Shown piece after piece: positions 42,189 through 51,187 of a stretch of 64,000 nucleotides of DNA. The notes beneath the pieces were generated by a model. It was not told where the DNA came from and ran no database searches. It worked only from the letters and a program-made list of their open reading frames with translations. The DNA lies in contig JAECQR010000007.1 of the NCBI GenBank assembly GCA_015999765.1, positions 62,001 to 126,000 of the forward strand. The letters run 5' to 3'. The DNA is from Flavobacteriia bacterium. Lineage in GTDB: Bacteria; Bacteroidota; Bacteroidia; Flavobacteriales; Weeksellaceae. Every line of letters begins with the position of its first letter. Within the stretch, counting starts at the first letter, position 1. The translations under genes and the position numbers were made by a program.

Positions 42189-44615
42189 TTATCCTTTTTT
42201 CTTTAACCAGTTTTTTGCCTGATTGTAGTCGATGTAATAGGTCAGTTTCAGAGAAATATTATCAACCATTGGCTCATTAAATAATCGGTTGAAGTTTTCT
42301 TTAATACCGATTCCCGATTCTTCCAAATAACTTCCTACAGCATTTCTGTATAGCAAGGTGAGCTGACTTCCGGGAGCAAACCACCAGGAATATCGTAAGT
42401 CAACATTCCATGAATTGAATGTTCCGTCGCGGTTTTCTGTGAAAAGACTGGTGTCGGTTACACTTCCGTCTGCATTCAAAGTCGAGAAACCTTTATAAGT
42501 AACCTGAGAAAAATAATGACGGAAAGAAAGATTGAGCGCCATTTTGTTGTTGAAAGTGTATTGGGACGAAATGCCATTTTCTACAGTGAATCGGTTTCGG
42601 GTCCCCATAAAAATGTCAGCAGCATCTTTACCTACAAATCCCCGGTCGTGATTTTGGTAATTGAAGTTTGCATCGTAGTAGAGGCGTAGCTTGTCCGAGA
42701 ATTTATAACTCGGGTTCAGCTGATAAATCAGCTGGTAACGGCCTTTTTCGTCGAAAGCATAATAGTCGATATAGGTATTGATCCGGAATTTCTTTCGGTT
42801 ATCGGTGTTGATGAAAATCCATGGGTTAATCATAGCGGGAACTTCCAGATGTCTTCCGGCAGTTCTGGGTTCGTAGATGTCGTTTTCACCCAATGGCCAG
42901 ATCATCAGGCCGCCGCCAAAATTGAAAAATTTCTTGGTCTGCATTTCAATACTGTTATGAATGACAAACTGCGTAAACAAATCCTCATCAAGTCTTCTGT
43001 TATGAGAAACATTTAAATTATAATTCAAAGCGTTTAAACCACCTTTCGGCTGCAGATAACGGTAAGAATAATTGGTGTTAATGCTGTGGAAGTTGGTTCT
43101 GTCGTAATATCCTAAATCCCCAATATCGTAATCTTTGGTTCTCATAAAATAATTGGCACCAAAACGGTGTACGCCGGAAACTTTATTAAACCCGGCAGAA
43201 GATTCGTTGCCGTATTTTGTTTCTCCGTTCATTACGAAGCTTGCTTTTGTACCACCAAAATATCTATAGGTGTTTTTCTTATTTCTGATGTCGAATAGTA
43301 GCGCCGTTACATTAGCATCCCGAAAACTGCCGTCTCTAGTTACGTTTGAATTAACGAGTGAAACCGAAGAGTTTCCCTGAAAACGCTGGTCCAGAACAAA
43401 AACATTGTAATTGGCCCAAGGTTCAGTTACTTCTGTGCGTGTTGCTCCGGTGTTGATGTTTCGAATCTCTGCAGTCATTTTCTCGGTAACGGCATTGAAG
43501 AAACCGATTCCCAGCCCTTTATTTGTTCTTCCGGAAATTTTTACCGCATTAAATAATTTTACTTTATCAGGATTTTCAACAAATATTTCACCGTCATTTA
43601 AAATCGGCGAGACCGAAGGATTTCCCCCGATCCGTCTTGAGTAAAAAAGGTTTCCTTTGCTGAAAAGTTCTGTTCCTTCTGTAAAAAACGGGCGCTGCTC
43701 CTGAAACTGAACTTCGAAAGGTGAAAGATTTAGGACAGATTTATCAAAAGAAGTCTGTCCAAAATCGGGAATAAGTGTTAAATCAAGAGTAAAAGCATCA
43801 TTGATCCCGTATTTTAAATCCATCCCGCCATTTAAATTGGTTGTTGTTTTTCCCTGGAAATGGTTTAAATAGGTCGAAAAATAGGGGAGAAAGGAGAGTC
43901 TTGTGGGCGGATTAATGTTTTCGATACCCTCTAAAAGCCCGTCGTATAGCATATAACTTCCTTTTTTATTGTCAACAAAATTCCAGTCGTATGTTGTGCT
44001 TGTGCGGTTAACCAATCTTAAAATATTGATTCCCCATTCCTGTACCTGTTTTTTCGGGAACCTCAGTTCGGAATATGGAATCTTCATTTCTACAACCCAA
44101 CCGTTTTCAGTGATTTGTACTGCTGAAAACCATACGGCATTCCAGCTGAAATCTTCGCCTAAATCAGTGGTAAGTTTCGCATCAGCCTGCACTCCGGCAG
44201 GGGTTATCAGGAACTCCAGACTTTGCTGGTGGTCATTATAACCGTTTAAAGTAACGCCAAAAATATCATCATTTTCAATATTGTCTCTTTCGGTGAGTTC
44301 TTTGGCGATTTTCCCGGGTTCAGTATCAAAAAGTATGGCTCCGAAATAAATTCCGGTATCATCATAAAGTATTTTTACTTCGGACCGGAAGGATTCATCG
44401 GCGGGTTTGCCATTATTGGGGCGGCGCTCGATAAAGTTGCCAGCTGAAGGGGCGTTTTTCCAAATTTCTTCGTCCAGAATCCCATCGATTTTTGGTGATT
44501 GGGTAACGGAAATTGCAGTAATTTTTTTTCTTGAGATACTGTCGGCCCCAATATTCTGTGAAAAAAGATGATTGAAACAAAGAATGCAGAGTGCACTTAT
44601 AATCGGGGTTTTCAT
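42189..44615 (-). CDS. DUF5916 / CBM9-like outer-membrane-associated protein
   Basis: 808 residues. A signal peptide (MKTPIISALCILCFNHLFSQ), then a CBM9-like β-sandwich (about 35-215: PKIDGILDEEIWKNAP, then IYFGAILFD, WVVEMKIPYSELRFP), then a long aromatic-rich region (about 235-808) of alternating strands that resembles an outer-membrane barrel, with an aromatic tail ending in YYIDYNQAKNWLKKKG. DUF5916 proteins are frequent in Bacteroidota and often annotated as hydrolase-like; no catalytic residues can be named. Likely an outer-membrane glycan- or peptide-binding protein. Confidence 0.85.
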   Translation of the reverse strand: MKTPIISALCILCFNHLFSQNIGADSISRKKITAISVTQSPKIDGILDEEIWKNAPSAGNFIERRPNNGKPADESFRSEVKILYDDTGIYFGAILFDTEPGKIAKELTERDNIENDDIFGVTLNGYNDHQQSLEFLITPAGVQADAKLTTDLGEDFSWNAVWFSAVQITENGWVVEMKIPYSELRFPKKQVQEWGINILRLVNRTSTTYDWNFVDNKKGSYMLYDGLLEGIENINPPTRLSFLPYFSTYLNHFQGKTTTNLNGGMDLKYGINDAFTLDLTLIPDFGQTSFDKSVLNLSPFEVQFQEQRPFFTEGTELFSKGNLFYSRRIGGNPSVSPILNDGEIFVENPDKVKLFNAVKISGRTNKGLGIGFFNAVTEKMTAEIRNINTGATRTEVTEPWANYNVFVLDQRFQGNSSVSLVNSNVTRDGSFRDANVTALLFDIRNKKNTYRYFGGTKASFVMNGETKYGNESSAGFNKVSGVHRFGANYFMRTKDYDIGDLGYYDRTNFHSINTNYSYRYLQPKGGLNALNYNLNVSHNRRLDEDLFTQFVIHNSIEMQTKKFFNFGGGLMIWPLGENDIYEPRTAGRHLEVPAMINPWIFINTDNRKKFRINTYIDYYAFDEKGRYQLIYQLNPSYKFSDKLRLYYDANFNYQNHDRGFVGKDAADIFMGTRNRFTVENGISSQYTFNNKMALNLSFRHYFSQVTYKGFSTLNADGSVTDTSLFTENRDGTFNSWNVDLRYSWWFAPGSQLTLLYRNAVGSYLEESGIGIKENFNRLFNEPMVDNISLKLTYYIDYNQAKNWLKKKG

Positions 44616-44674
44616 GGCGGTGTTAGTTTGTTATGAATAAGACACCATAACAGGAACTTTTGTTACACGCGTAA

Positions 44675-44701
44675 ATAAAAAAAACCGGCGTTGGCCGGTT
44701 T
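44675..44701 (-). terminator. Terminator after the DUF3108 gene (minus strand)
   Basis: Perfect stem AAACCGGC / GCCGGTTT (44682-44689 with 44694-44701), loop GTTG, with an A-run beyond it giving a minus-strand T-tract. Confidence 0.88.
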
Positions 44702-44718
44702 ACTATTATTTTTAGATT

Positions 44719-45492
44719 CTATTTCCTAAAGTTTAAAGGATATTTCACATTTTTAAATGAATCAATACTTGCTTTCAGTGAACCTACCACCAAATCTGCT
44801 TTAATGGCGATCGGAACATAATTTCTGTCATTACTCACCCAAAGCGTAACGCCTTCCTTGTCTTTAAAAACGCGGCCGCTCATTACCTGAGGAACAATCT
44901 TCAGTGTATTGATGGTGCCGAATTTTGTTTTGATGTTTTCTGTGCCCACAACTTTTATCTGAAAAGGGAACATTTCATCATCAATCCACACATTTATTTT
45001 TTTTACACTGCCAACTCGCAGATCCGTGGAATCCAGACTTCTCAAATGATAGAAAGCGGATAACATATCCTGAACACCCTTCACAGATTTTAGGCTTCTG
45101 GTGGTGTTTTTCTCTTTATCTTTAAGGGATACTGTGCCGTTGTTCTGATTAAATGTGGCTTCAAGATGTTGTGTGTAGCCACCTTCCTGAACATTACGAA
45201 CATAAAAACTGGGTAATCCGGTGTTATAATTAATATAACTTTCGTAATTATCTTCAACTTTGAAGAAAGCCCGCACCGCACCAGTGGTTCTTCCGTAACC
45301 TTTAACATAGTAATGAGGCTGACCTTTATAATTAGTCTTTACGGTGGTTAAGGTTGCTGTTCCGGCATTCAGCAAACCATAATGAATCCGGTAATTTAAT
45401 GCCTCACCAGGCTGAATATTATCGAGTTTTTGGGAGAAACCCAATGCAAAAAATAAGAGGGTAATAACACTTAAAATCTTTTTCATAGACAT
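44719..45492 (-). CDS. DUF3108 domain protein, exported
   Basis: About 257 residues. A signal peptide (MKKILSVITLLFFALGFSQ) and a domain of alternating strands with LNYRIHYGLLNAGTATLTTV, FFKVEDNYESYINYNTGLP, KGVQDMLSAFYHLRSLD and GVTLWVSNDRNYVPIAIKADLVVGSLKASI, which is the DUF3108 pattern. Family function unknown; the members are periplasmic or outer-envelope. The start is placed at 45492 (or the ATG two codons later, 45486) because an earlier in-frame start overlaps the -7 box. Confidence 0.85.
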   Translation of the reverse strand: MSMKKILSVITLLFFALGFSQKLDNIQPGEALNYRIHYGLLNAGTATLTTVKTNYKGQPHYYVKGYGRTTGAVRAFFKVEDNYESYINYNTGLPSFYVRNVQEGGYTQHLEATFNQNNGTVSLKDKEKNTTRSLKSVKGVQDMLSAFYHLRSLDSTDLRVGSVKKINVWIDDEMFPFQIKVVGTENIKTKFGTINTLKIVPQVMSGRVFKDKEGVTLWVSNDRNYVPIAIKADLVVGSLKASIDSFKNVKYPLNFRK

Positions 45493-45513
45493 GGTTTTGC
45501 AAAAAATTTGCCA

Positions 45514-45521
45514 CAAATATA
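45514..45521 (-). promoter_or_regulatory. Putative -7 box of the DUF3108 gene (TATATTTG, minus strand)
   Basis: CAAATATA on the plus strand, 22 bases before the start at 45492. Confidence 0.45.
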
Positions 45522-45593
45522 GAACATTGATTTCAAAGGCATTTAAAGTGATATTTCTCAGTATTATGCAAGGCGCCCTTCTTTTATTTTTCT

Positions 45594-45601
45594 TAAATTT
45601 G
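45594..45601 (+). promoter_or_regulatory. Putative -7 box of the ferredoxin-NADP reductase gene (TAAATTTG)
   Basis: Exact TAnnTTTG match 29 bases before the ATG at 45630. Confidence 0.5.
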
Positions 45602-45629
45602 GCAAATTAAATTTTTTAAACAATCATCA

Positions 45630-46682
45630 ATGATTACAAGCGATATATTGATTATAGGAGCGGGACCTACAGGGCTTTTCGCAGTTTTTGAAGCAGGTTT
45701 ACTTAAAATGAAATGTCATTTAATAGACGCGTTGCCCCAACCGGGCGGTCAGTTAACCGAGCTTTATCCAAAGAAACCTATTTTCGATATTCCCGGATTT
45801 CCTTCTATTAATGCAGGGGATCTTGTAGATAATCTGATGGAGCAGATCAAGCAGTTCCAGCCCGGATTCACTTTAGGAGAAACGGCGCAGACTTTAACCA
45901 AACTGGAAGACGGAACTTTTGAAGTCATTACAAATAAAGGAACTGTTCACCGCGCGAAAGCAGTAGCGATTGCAGGTGGATTGGGAACTTTTGAACCGAG
46001 GAAACCTGTGATCGACAATATTGCCGATTACGAAGAAAAAGGTGTTGAATATTTCATTAAAGAGCCTGAGCATTTCCGCAGTAAAAAAGTAGTGATTGCC
46101 GGCGGGGGCGATTCTGCCCTGGACTGGAGTATTTTTCTTGCCAATATCGCAAGTGAAGTAACTTTAATCCACCGAAGAAACGAGTTCCGCGGTGCGTTGG
46201 ATTCTGTTGAAAAAGTGCAGGCGCTGAAAGACCAGGGTAAAATTCATTTGGTGACGCCAGCAGAAGTTACAGGAATTAAAGGAGAAGGTAAAGTTTCTGC
46301 CATTACCGTAGAAAAGGATGGGGAAGTTTTTGATATCGAAACAGATTATTTCATTCCACTTTTCGGCCTAACACCGAAACTGGGAGATTTGGGTAACTGG
46401 GGATTAAATATTGAAAAAAATGCAATTGTTGTAAATAACGCATTGGATTATCAGACCAATATTCCCGGAGTTTACGCGATCGGGGACATCAATACATATC
46501 CGGGGAAACTGAAACTTATTTTATGTGGTTTTCACGAAGCTACTTTGATGTGCCAGAGTGTTTATAACATGCTGAATCCGGGCAAAAAATATGTCCTGAA
46601 ATATACAACGGTAAGTGGAGTGGACGGTTTCGACGGAAGCCGTAAAGAAGCCGAAAAAGCTGTTGTTAAAAAAATCGATTAA
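45630..46682 (+). CDS. Ferredoxin/flavodoxin-NADP reductase, thioredoxin-reductase type
   Basis: 350-residue FAD/NAD(P) flavoprotein of the Bacillus/Chlorobium FNR type. The FAD motif GAGPTGLFAVFEAG and the FAD-binding AGGLGTFEPR, then a nucleotide motif GGGDSALDWSIFLANIA, and YAIGDINTYPGKLKLILCGFHEA near the end are visible. The redox CxxC of thioredoxin reductase is missing, as expected for this FNR group. The next gene, 6 bases on, is a 2Fe-2S ferredoxin, so the pair is most likely an electron-transfer unit. Confidence 0.92.
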   Translation: MITSDILIIGAGPTGLFAVFEAGLLKMKCHLIDALPQPGGQLTELYPKKPIFDIPGFPSINAGDLVDNLMEQIKQFQPGFTLGETAQTLTKLEDGTFEVITNKGTVHRAKAVAIAGGLGTFEPRKPVIDNIADYEEKGVEYFIKEPEHFRSKKVVIAGGGDSALDWSIFLANIASEVTLIHRRNEFRGALDSVEKVQALKDQGKIHLVTPAEVTGIKGEGKVSAITVEKDGEVFDIETDYFIPLFGLTPKLGDLGNWGLNIEKNAIVVNNALDYQTNIPGVYAIGDINTYPGKLKLILCGFHEATLMCQSVYNMLNPGKKYVLKYTTVSGVDGFDGSRKEAEKAVVKKID

Positions 46683-46688
46683 GAAATC

Positions 46689-47021
46689 ATGCAGGATATC
46701 AATTTGAAAATTACCGACCGAAACGGCAAAACTCATGAAGTGGTTGCACCAACGGATATGTCGATGAACCTGATGGAAGTGATCCGTTCTTACGAACTTG
46801 CAGAAGAAGGAACCATTGGTGTTTGCGGCGGAATGGCGATGTGTGCATCTTGCCAGGTTTATGTGTTGGAAGGTTCAGAAAAACTGGTAGAAATGGGAGA
46901 TGAGGAAGATGCCATGCTTTCGGAAGCGTTTCATGTGCAGGATAATTCCAGGCTGGGCTGCCAGATTCATATTACGGATGAAATCGACGGTTTGGAAGTG
47001 GCGATCGCGCCGTATCCATAA
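46689..47021 (+). CDS. 2Fe-2S ferredoxin (adrenodoxin type)
   Basis: 110 residues with the cluster ligands C46-x5-C52-x2-C55 (CGGMAMCASC) and Cys91 in SRLGCQI. This spacing is that of adrenodoxin-like ferredoxins. It starts six bases after the FNR gene and ends at a terminator, so the two are cotranscribed. Electron acceptor unknown. Confidence 0.93.
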   Translation: MQDINLKITDRNGKTHEVVAPTDMSMNLMEVIRSYELAEEGTIGVCGGMAMCASCQVYVLEGSEKLVEMGDEEDAMLSEAFHVQDNSRLGCQIHITDEIDGLEVAIAPYP

Positions 47022-47043
47022 CGTTTTTATAAAACAGAAATAT

Positions 47044-47072
47044 AAATCCCGGAATGTTTTCCGGGATTTTTT
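47044..47072 (+). terminator. Terminator after the ferredoxin gene
   Basis: Stem AAATCCCGG / CCGGGATTT with an 8-base loop and T-run. Confidence 0.88.
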
Positions 47073-47199
47073 GTTGGTCTGTTTTAGAGGGATTACTGAT
47101 TTGTCTAGCTCCCAGATTTACGCAGATAACGCAAATCTTTTTCAGTATTGATCTGCTGAACCAGCAGGATGTGCGAGAAATTTTAAGACCTTGTTCTAC

Positions 47200-47751
47200 C
47201 TAAACTTTTAAAATTCCCCGGAATCCGCGTGCTGCATAATAAGATTCTGCGCCGTTGTGATAAATGAAGACGGTTCCGTAACGCAAATCACCGAAAATCG
47301 CGCCGCCAAGTTTACGGATATTATCGGGTGTCTTCAGCCAGCTTGAAGTTTTGGTGTCGAAGCTGCCTAAAGTCTGTAAATAACGGTAATCTTCTTCAGT
47401 CAGCAGTTCGATTCCAATTTCAGCAGCTGCGTCGATTGCGTTGTTTTTAGGTTTGTTTTCCTTCCTTTTTTCCAGCGCGTCAGGGTCGTAGCAGAAACTT
47501 CTTCGTTCTTTCGGACTTTCCGCAGCACAGTCGAAAAATATGTACTCGCCGGACTTCTCATCAAAAGCTACCACATCAGGTTCACCACCAGTTTCTTCCA
47601 TTTTCTGCAGGACTGACAGTTTTTTTGGATTCGTTTCGAGTTTCTGCTGGATTTTCTGCCAGTCCAGATCCGCGTGACGGTGCATGTTTTTAAGAAAACG
47701 TGTTTTTAGAATGGAGAGCATTTCTTCGGAGGAGAATTTTAAGGAAGCCAT
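47200..47751 (-). CDS. DUF4256 family protein
   Basis: 183 residues matching the DUF4256 family: LLSILKTRFLKNMHRH-type opening, then LSVLQKMEETGGEPDVVAFDEKSGEYIFFDCAAESPKERRSFCYDPDALEKRKENKP, then MGIELLTEEDYRYLQTLGSFDTKTSSWLKTP-like tail and VFIYHNGAESYYAARGFRG. Function unknown. ATG at 47751; a TTG one codon earlier is also in frame. It stands alone on the minus strand. Confidence 0.88.
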   Translation of the reverse strand: MASLKFSSEEMLSILKTRFLKNMHRHADLDWQKIQQKLETNPKKLSVLQKMEETGGEPDVVAFDEKSGEYIFFDCAAESPKERRSFCYDPDALEKRKENKPKNNAIDAAAEIGIELLTEEDYRYLQTLGSFDTKTSSWLKTPDNIRKLGGAIFGDLRYGTVFIYHNGAESYYAARGFRGILKV

Positions 47752-47800
47752 CAATTTAATTTTGAATTAAAGTTAGCAAAATCTGAATTTAGAATTTTCT

Positions 47801-47837
47801 AAAAAAAATATCCAAAACACTTTCGCATTTTGGATAT
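47801..47837 (-). terminator. Terminator after pepD (minus strand)
   Basis: Stem ATATCCAAAA / TTTTGGATAT (47808-47817 with 47828-47837) with an A-run beyond it that gives a minus-strand T-tract, next to the pepD stop. Confidence 0.85.
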
Positions 47838-47848
47838 TCAGATTCAAT

Positions 47849-49291
47849 TTATTTTTTCGGAATTTCTGCAAGGATTTCTTTTAAAAACTTCCAGAATTTC
47901 TGTGCCGAGGGGATATTTGCTCTTTCATCCGGCGAATGTGCACCGCGAATGGTCGGACCGAAACTCACCATTTCCATTTCGGGATAATTCGCGCCGATAA
48001 TCCCGCATTCCAATCCCGCATGGCAGGCAACCACCTGAGGTTTGGAACCGAAATCTTTTTCGTAGATTTTTTCCATGAGCTTCACTATTTCGGAACCGGG
48101 TTTCGGTTTCCAGCCGGGATAGGAACCGCTAAAGTCAACCTTCATTCCAGCCAGTTCGAAAACCGATTTCAACTGTTCTGCAACCGCATATTTTGTAGAT
48201 TCTACAGAAGAGCGGGAGAGATTTAAGATCTTCAGTTCACCCTCCTTCAGTTCTACACGAGCAATATTGTTAGAAGATTCAACCAAATCTTCAACATCTG
48301 GACTCATTCTGTAAACGCCATTGTGCACAGATTTTAGAGCTAAAATAATTTTCTTGGAATCTTCTTCAGAAAGTGCTTTATCGGCACTGGAGAAAGTTTC
48401 TATATTGATGTGCAGGTCTTTTTCTACGTTAGCGAACTCTTCCAGAATCTCATTTTTCAAAGCGGTAACCTGATCAATAAATTCCACAGAATGTCGAACC
48501 GATAAAACCGCGTTAGCTTCCCGTGGAATTGCATTTCTCAAACCGCCGCCGTCGATGGAAATCAGCTGGATGTTTTGGTTATAAAGTCCAGTATAAAGAA
48601 GTCTGCCCAATATAACATTTGAGTTCCCGAAACCTTTAATAATATCCATTCCGGAATGGCCACCCTGAAGACCCTTCACTTCAATTTTTACAATCTGTCC
48701 TCTGGCGTTCTCCAAACCGTAGGTCTGGCTTGCTGTTACATCAATTCCGCCTGCGCATCCGATATCAATTTCGTCGTCTTCTTCCGTGTCAAGATTTAAA
48801 AGGATTTCACCGTTCAACTGTCCAGGTTTCAGGCCCATCGCGCCGGTCATCCCTGTTTCTTCGTCGATGGTGAATAGTGCTTCCAGCGAAGGATGGGGAA
48901 TGTCATTGCTTTCGAGAATACTCAAAATCGCAGCTACGCCCAAGCCATTGTCGGCACCAAGTGTTGTACCTTTTGCTTTTACCCAATCGCCGTCAATTTC
49001 CATCTGGATTCCCTGCGTTTCGAAATCGAAATTTACATCGTTATTTTTCTGGTGAACCATATCAAGATGCGATTGAAGAACAACAGATTTACGGTTCTCC
49101 ATGCCCGCAGTTGCAGGTTTGTTAATGATAACATTGCCCACTTCGTCAACTGTAGTCTCTAGGCCGAGATTTTCTCCAAAGTTTTTAATGAATTCTATTA
49201 CTTTTTCCTCTTTTTTCGAAGGTCTGGGCACAGCATTTAATGCTGAAAAATTTTTCCAGATCAGTTGAGGTTCTAATTGTGAAAGTGCCAT
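47849..49291 (-). CDS. pepD: Aminoacyl-histidine dipeptidase (peptidase D)
   Basis: M20 family cocatalytic zinc peptidase that cleaves Xaa-His and other dipeptides. 480 residues. Visible metal-site blocks: VVLQSHLDMVHQK (first His-x-Asp), TLGADNGLGVAA (bridging Asp), TIDEETGMTGAMGL (Glu-Glu), AGLECGIIG and FGPTIRGAHSPDE with the final His. Normal length. Cytosolic; terminator follows. Confidence 0.94.
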   Translation of the reverse strand: MALSQLEPQLIWKNFSALNAVPRPSKKEEKVIEFIKNFGENLGLETTVDEVGNVIINKPATAGMENRKSVVLQSHLDMVHQKNNDVNFDFETQGIQMEIDGDWVKAKGTTLGADNGLGVAAILSILESNDIPHPSLEALFTIDEETGMTGAMGLKPGQLNGEILLNLDTEEDDEIDIGCAGGIDVTASQTYGLENARGQIVKIEVKGLQGGHSGMDIIKGFGNSNVILGRLLYTGLYNQNIQLISIDGGGLRNAIPREANAVLSVRHSVEFIDQVTALKNEILEEFANVEKDLHINIETFSSADKALSEEDSKKIILALKSVHNGVYRMSPDVEDLVESSNNIARVELKEGELKILNLSRSSVESTKYAVAEQLKSVFELAGMKVDFSGSYPGWKPKPGSEIVKLMEKIYEKDFGSKPQVVACHAGLECGIIGANYPEMEMVSFGPTIRGAHSPDERANIPSAQKFWKFLKEILAEIPKK

Positions 49292-49328
49292 AAAAGTATA
49301 ATTTTGATCAAATTTAAGAATAAAAAAA

Positions 49329-49351
49329 CGCTCCCGGAATTTTCGGAAGCG
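49329..49351 (-). terminator. Terminator after the 49.4-kb lipoprotein gene (minus strand)
   Basis: Stem CGCTCCCG / CGGAAGCG (one mismatch) with an A-run just left of it. Lies 22 bases after the lipoprotein stop. Confidence 0.75.
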
Positions 49352-49373
49352 CGAATCTTAAATTTAAGTTGGT

Positions 49374-49871
49374 CTAGCAGCCGCACTCGCCATAAATTGG
49401 TGTGAAATATTGGTCGCCGGTTTTTTTATTTTCTACGGCCATTTCACCCTGGAACATTAAAGTTTCATCCATTTCATTTATTTTTTTTGCGGTCAGAGTA
49501 ACTTTGTAATCACTGTTTTCTATGTTCTTCCTAAAGTTATCAGGTTCAAAATCGCCATCTTTCATGGGGATTTTGATCATTTCCCCTGCTGCTTTAATGA
49601 AAGCATTTTTTCCATAATCGTCAACATAAATATATTTCTCGTTTTCGTAATCTTCTTTGTTTTTGGCGAAATAGCAAGAGCAACCTTCAACTTCCGCAGG
49701 CATTGGAAACTTTTCTAATCCGGATGCTGTTTTTGCAGAAACCGAATCAGATAATTTTTCCTGATGATTAACCGAATCATTCACGATGTTTTCTTCTGGA
49801 TTTGCTGTTTCTTTTTGGCAAGACTGGATGAATAAAAAGACCAGGGCGAAAAATAAAGTGTGTTTTATCAT
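49374..49871 (-). CDS. Hypothetical lipoprotein
   Basis: 165 residues. N-terminal lipoprotein signal MIKHTLFFALVFLFIQSC (lipobox IQSC), a Glu/Asn/Ser-rich linker to about 50, then a small domain with a Cys pair (GCSCYFAKNKEDYENEKYIYVDDYGKNAFIKAAGEMIKIP) and a terminal GECGC. I do not recognise the family with certainty. Envelope location is likely; function unknown. Confidence 0.78.
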   Translation of the reverse strand: MIKHTLFFALVFLFIQSCQKETANPEENIVNDSVNHQEKLSDSVSAKTASGLEKFPMPAEVEGCSCYFAKNKEDYENEKYIYVDDYGKNAFIKAAGEMIKIPMKDGDFEPDNFRKNIENSDYKVTLTAKKINEMDETLMFQGEMAVENKKTGDQYFTPIYGECGC

Positions 49872-49886
49872 AGAAATTAAAAATGT

Positions 49887-50492
49887 TTAGCCGCGTTCTC
49901 TTTCCAATAAAACCATCATCAAAAAGCTCAGCACTACAAGAGATTCATCTTCGTCATTAATATCAATAATCCGGTCGAGCTGAAATTTTCTTCCAAAGAG
50001 TGAAGGCATTTTTTTAAGTTTAAAATATTCTTTTCCGGCGTTATCTTTTACCGTGTAAGAAGGATTCAGGAAATAACCTGTCAGCATTCCAACCACGGGA
50101 ATTTCGCCAATGATCCCGTCCAGTACTTTAATCCAACCATTGTCTTCATTAATTTGATACTTTGTCGCGCTTGTTTTGTCTGCAATATCGTACTGTGATT
50201 TCCAGAGCGATCGCATTCCTCGACGGGAGAGATTTCCGAAGATTTTGCCCGACTGCAGATCGGTAATGGCGTAGGATGCATTGAAATCAATCCATTGGTT
50301 AGCTTTAATCCTAAAAAGTTCCTGAGATTTAGTTTCGTCATTAAAAACGATTACATCCTCTTTCAGTTTAAACATTTTCTGGCGCACGTAGGCAACATAA
50401 TTTCCGTTTCTGTCGGTAATATTAAAATCGCTGGAAAGCGTGGTGATTTTGAATTTAAAATCCAGAGGATAATTTAAGTTTTTCAGGACCAT
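49887..50492 (-). CDS. LURP-one-related / scramblase-like protein
   Basis: 201 residues from MVLKNLNYPLDFKFKI at 50492. The pattern of two related β-strand blocks with DFNITDRNGNYVAYVRQKMFKLKEDVIVFND and a later YTVKDNAGKEYFKLKKMPSLFGRKFQLDRI is that of the LURP-one/phospholipid-scramblase-like tubby fold. The frame is open for another 204 bases, but that stretch runs antisense through recR and has low-complexity composition, so I take the later ATG. Function in bacteria is not known. It diverges from recR. Confidence 0.8.
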   Translation of the reverse strand: MVLKNLNYPLDFKFKITTLSSDFNITDRNGNYVAYVRQKMFKLKEDVIVFNDETKSQELFRIKANQWIDFNASYAITDLQSGKIFGNLSRRGMRSLWKSQYDIADKTSATKYQINEDNGWIKVLDGIIGEIPVVGMLTGYFLNPSYTVKDNAGKEYFKLKKMPSLFGRKFQLDRIIDINDEDESLVVLSFLMMVLLERERG

Positions 50493-50554
50493 GAACTGTA
50501 ATTTTTCCAAAGATAATAAAAGGGTTGAAACTTGCATCCTGAGGGATAAAATTT

Positions 50555-50562
50555 TATTTTTG
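50555..50562 (+). promoter_or_regulatory. TATTTTTG box immediately before recR
   Basis: Exact -7 consensus ending only five bases before the recR ATG at 50567. If used, the transcript would start at or beside the ATG, so the mRNA would be leaderless. An upstream promoter cannot be excluded. Confidence 0.3.
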
Positions 50563-50566
50563 TGGA

Positions 50567-51178
50567 ATGAACTATCCGAGTAAAGTTTTGGCGAAAGCCG
50601 TAGAAGAGATTTCCGGGCTGCCGGGGATTGGTAAAAAATCAGCGTTGCGGCTGGCTTTGCATCTTCTGAAGCAACCGGAAAGTCAAGCAATCGCATTAGG
50701 AGATTCTCTTAAAAAACTCGTTACAGACATTAAATACTGCAAAGAATGTCATAATTTTTCGGATTCTGAAATTTGTGAGATCTGCGCTAACCCGAAGCGG
50801 AATGATGAGCTTATCTGCGTTGTGGAAGATGTGCGGGACGTTATGGCGATTGAGAATACAGGAAAGTACCGCGGGAAATATCTTGTTTTAGGCGGTAAAA
50901 TTTCACCCATGGAAGGAATCGGACCGAATCAGCTTAATATTTCCTCCATAGAAAGGAAACTGCAAAACGGCGTTGCAAAAGAACTAATTTTTGCCCTAAG
51001 CGCTACGATGGAAGGCGATACAACAGCATATTATATCTATAAAAAATTCAAGAATTTTGAAGTAAATTTCTCAACAATTGCGCGCGGAATTTCCGTGGGC
51101 GATGAACTGGAGTATGCCGATGAAATTTCTTTGGGAAGGTCAATACAGAACAGGCTGCCTTATAACGAGAAAGATTAA
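50567..51178 (+). CDS. recR: Recombination mediator RecR
   Basis: RecFOR-pathway protein that helps load RecA at gaps. 203 residues: helix-hairpin-helix at the N-terminus ([19 protein letters not shown]), a four-Cys zinc finger (C58-x2-C61-x8-C70-x2-C73 in [16 protein letters not shown]), a Toprim domain ([14 protein letters not shown], then [16 protein letters not shown]) and the C-terminal [17 protein letters not shown]. Full length. A glycan gene begins nine bases later. Confidence 0.96.
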   Translation: MNYPSKVLAKAVEEISGLPGIGKKSALRLALHLLKQPESQAIALGDSLKKLVTDIKYCKECHNFSDSEICEICANPKRNDELICVVEDVRDVMAIENTGKYRGKYLVLGGKISPMEGIGPNQLNISSIERKLQNGVAKELIFALSATMEGDTTAYYIYKKFKNFEVNFSTIARGISVGDELEYADEISLGRSIQNRLPYNEKD

Positions 51179-51187
51179 ACTGTTACC

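Noticed and set aside
47090-47140. Short AGATTTACGCAGATAACGCAAATC stretch as a repeat family member
   Set aside because: A single occurrence in the window without clear partners or structure.
50493-50696. N-terminal extension of the LURP-one-like gene antisense to recR
   Set aside because: The added 68 residues run through the recR coding strand and lack similarity to the family; the ATG at 50492 gives the expected start.
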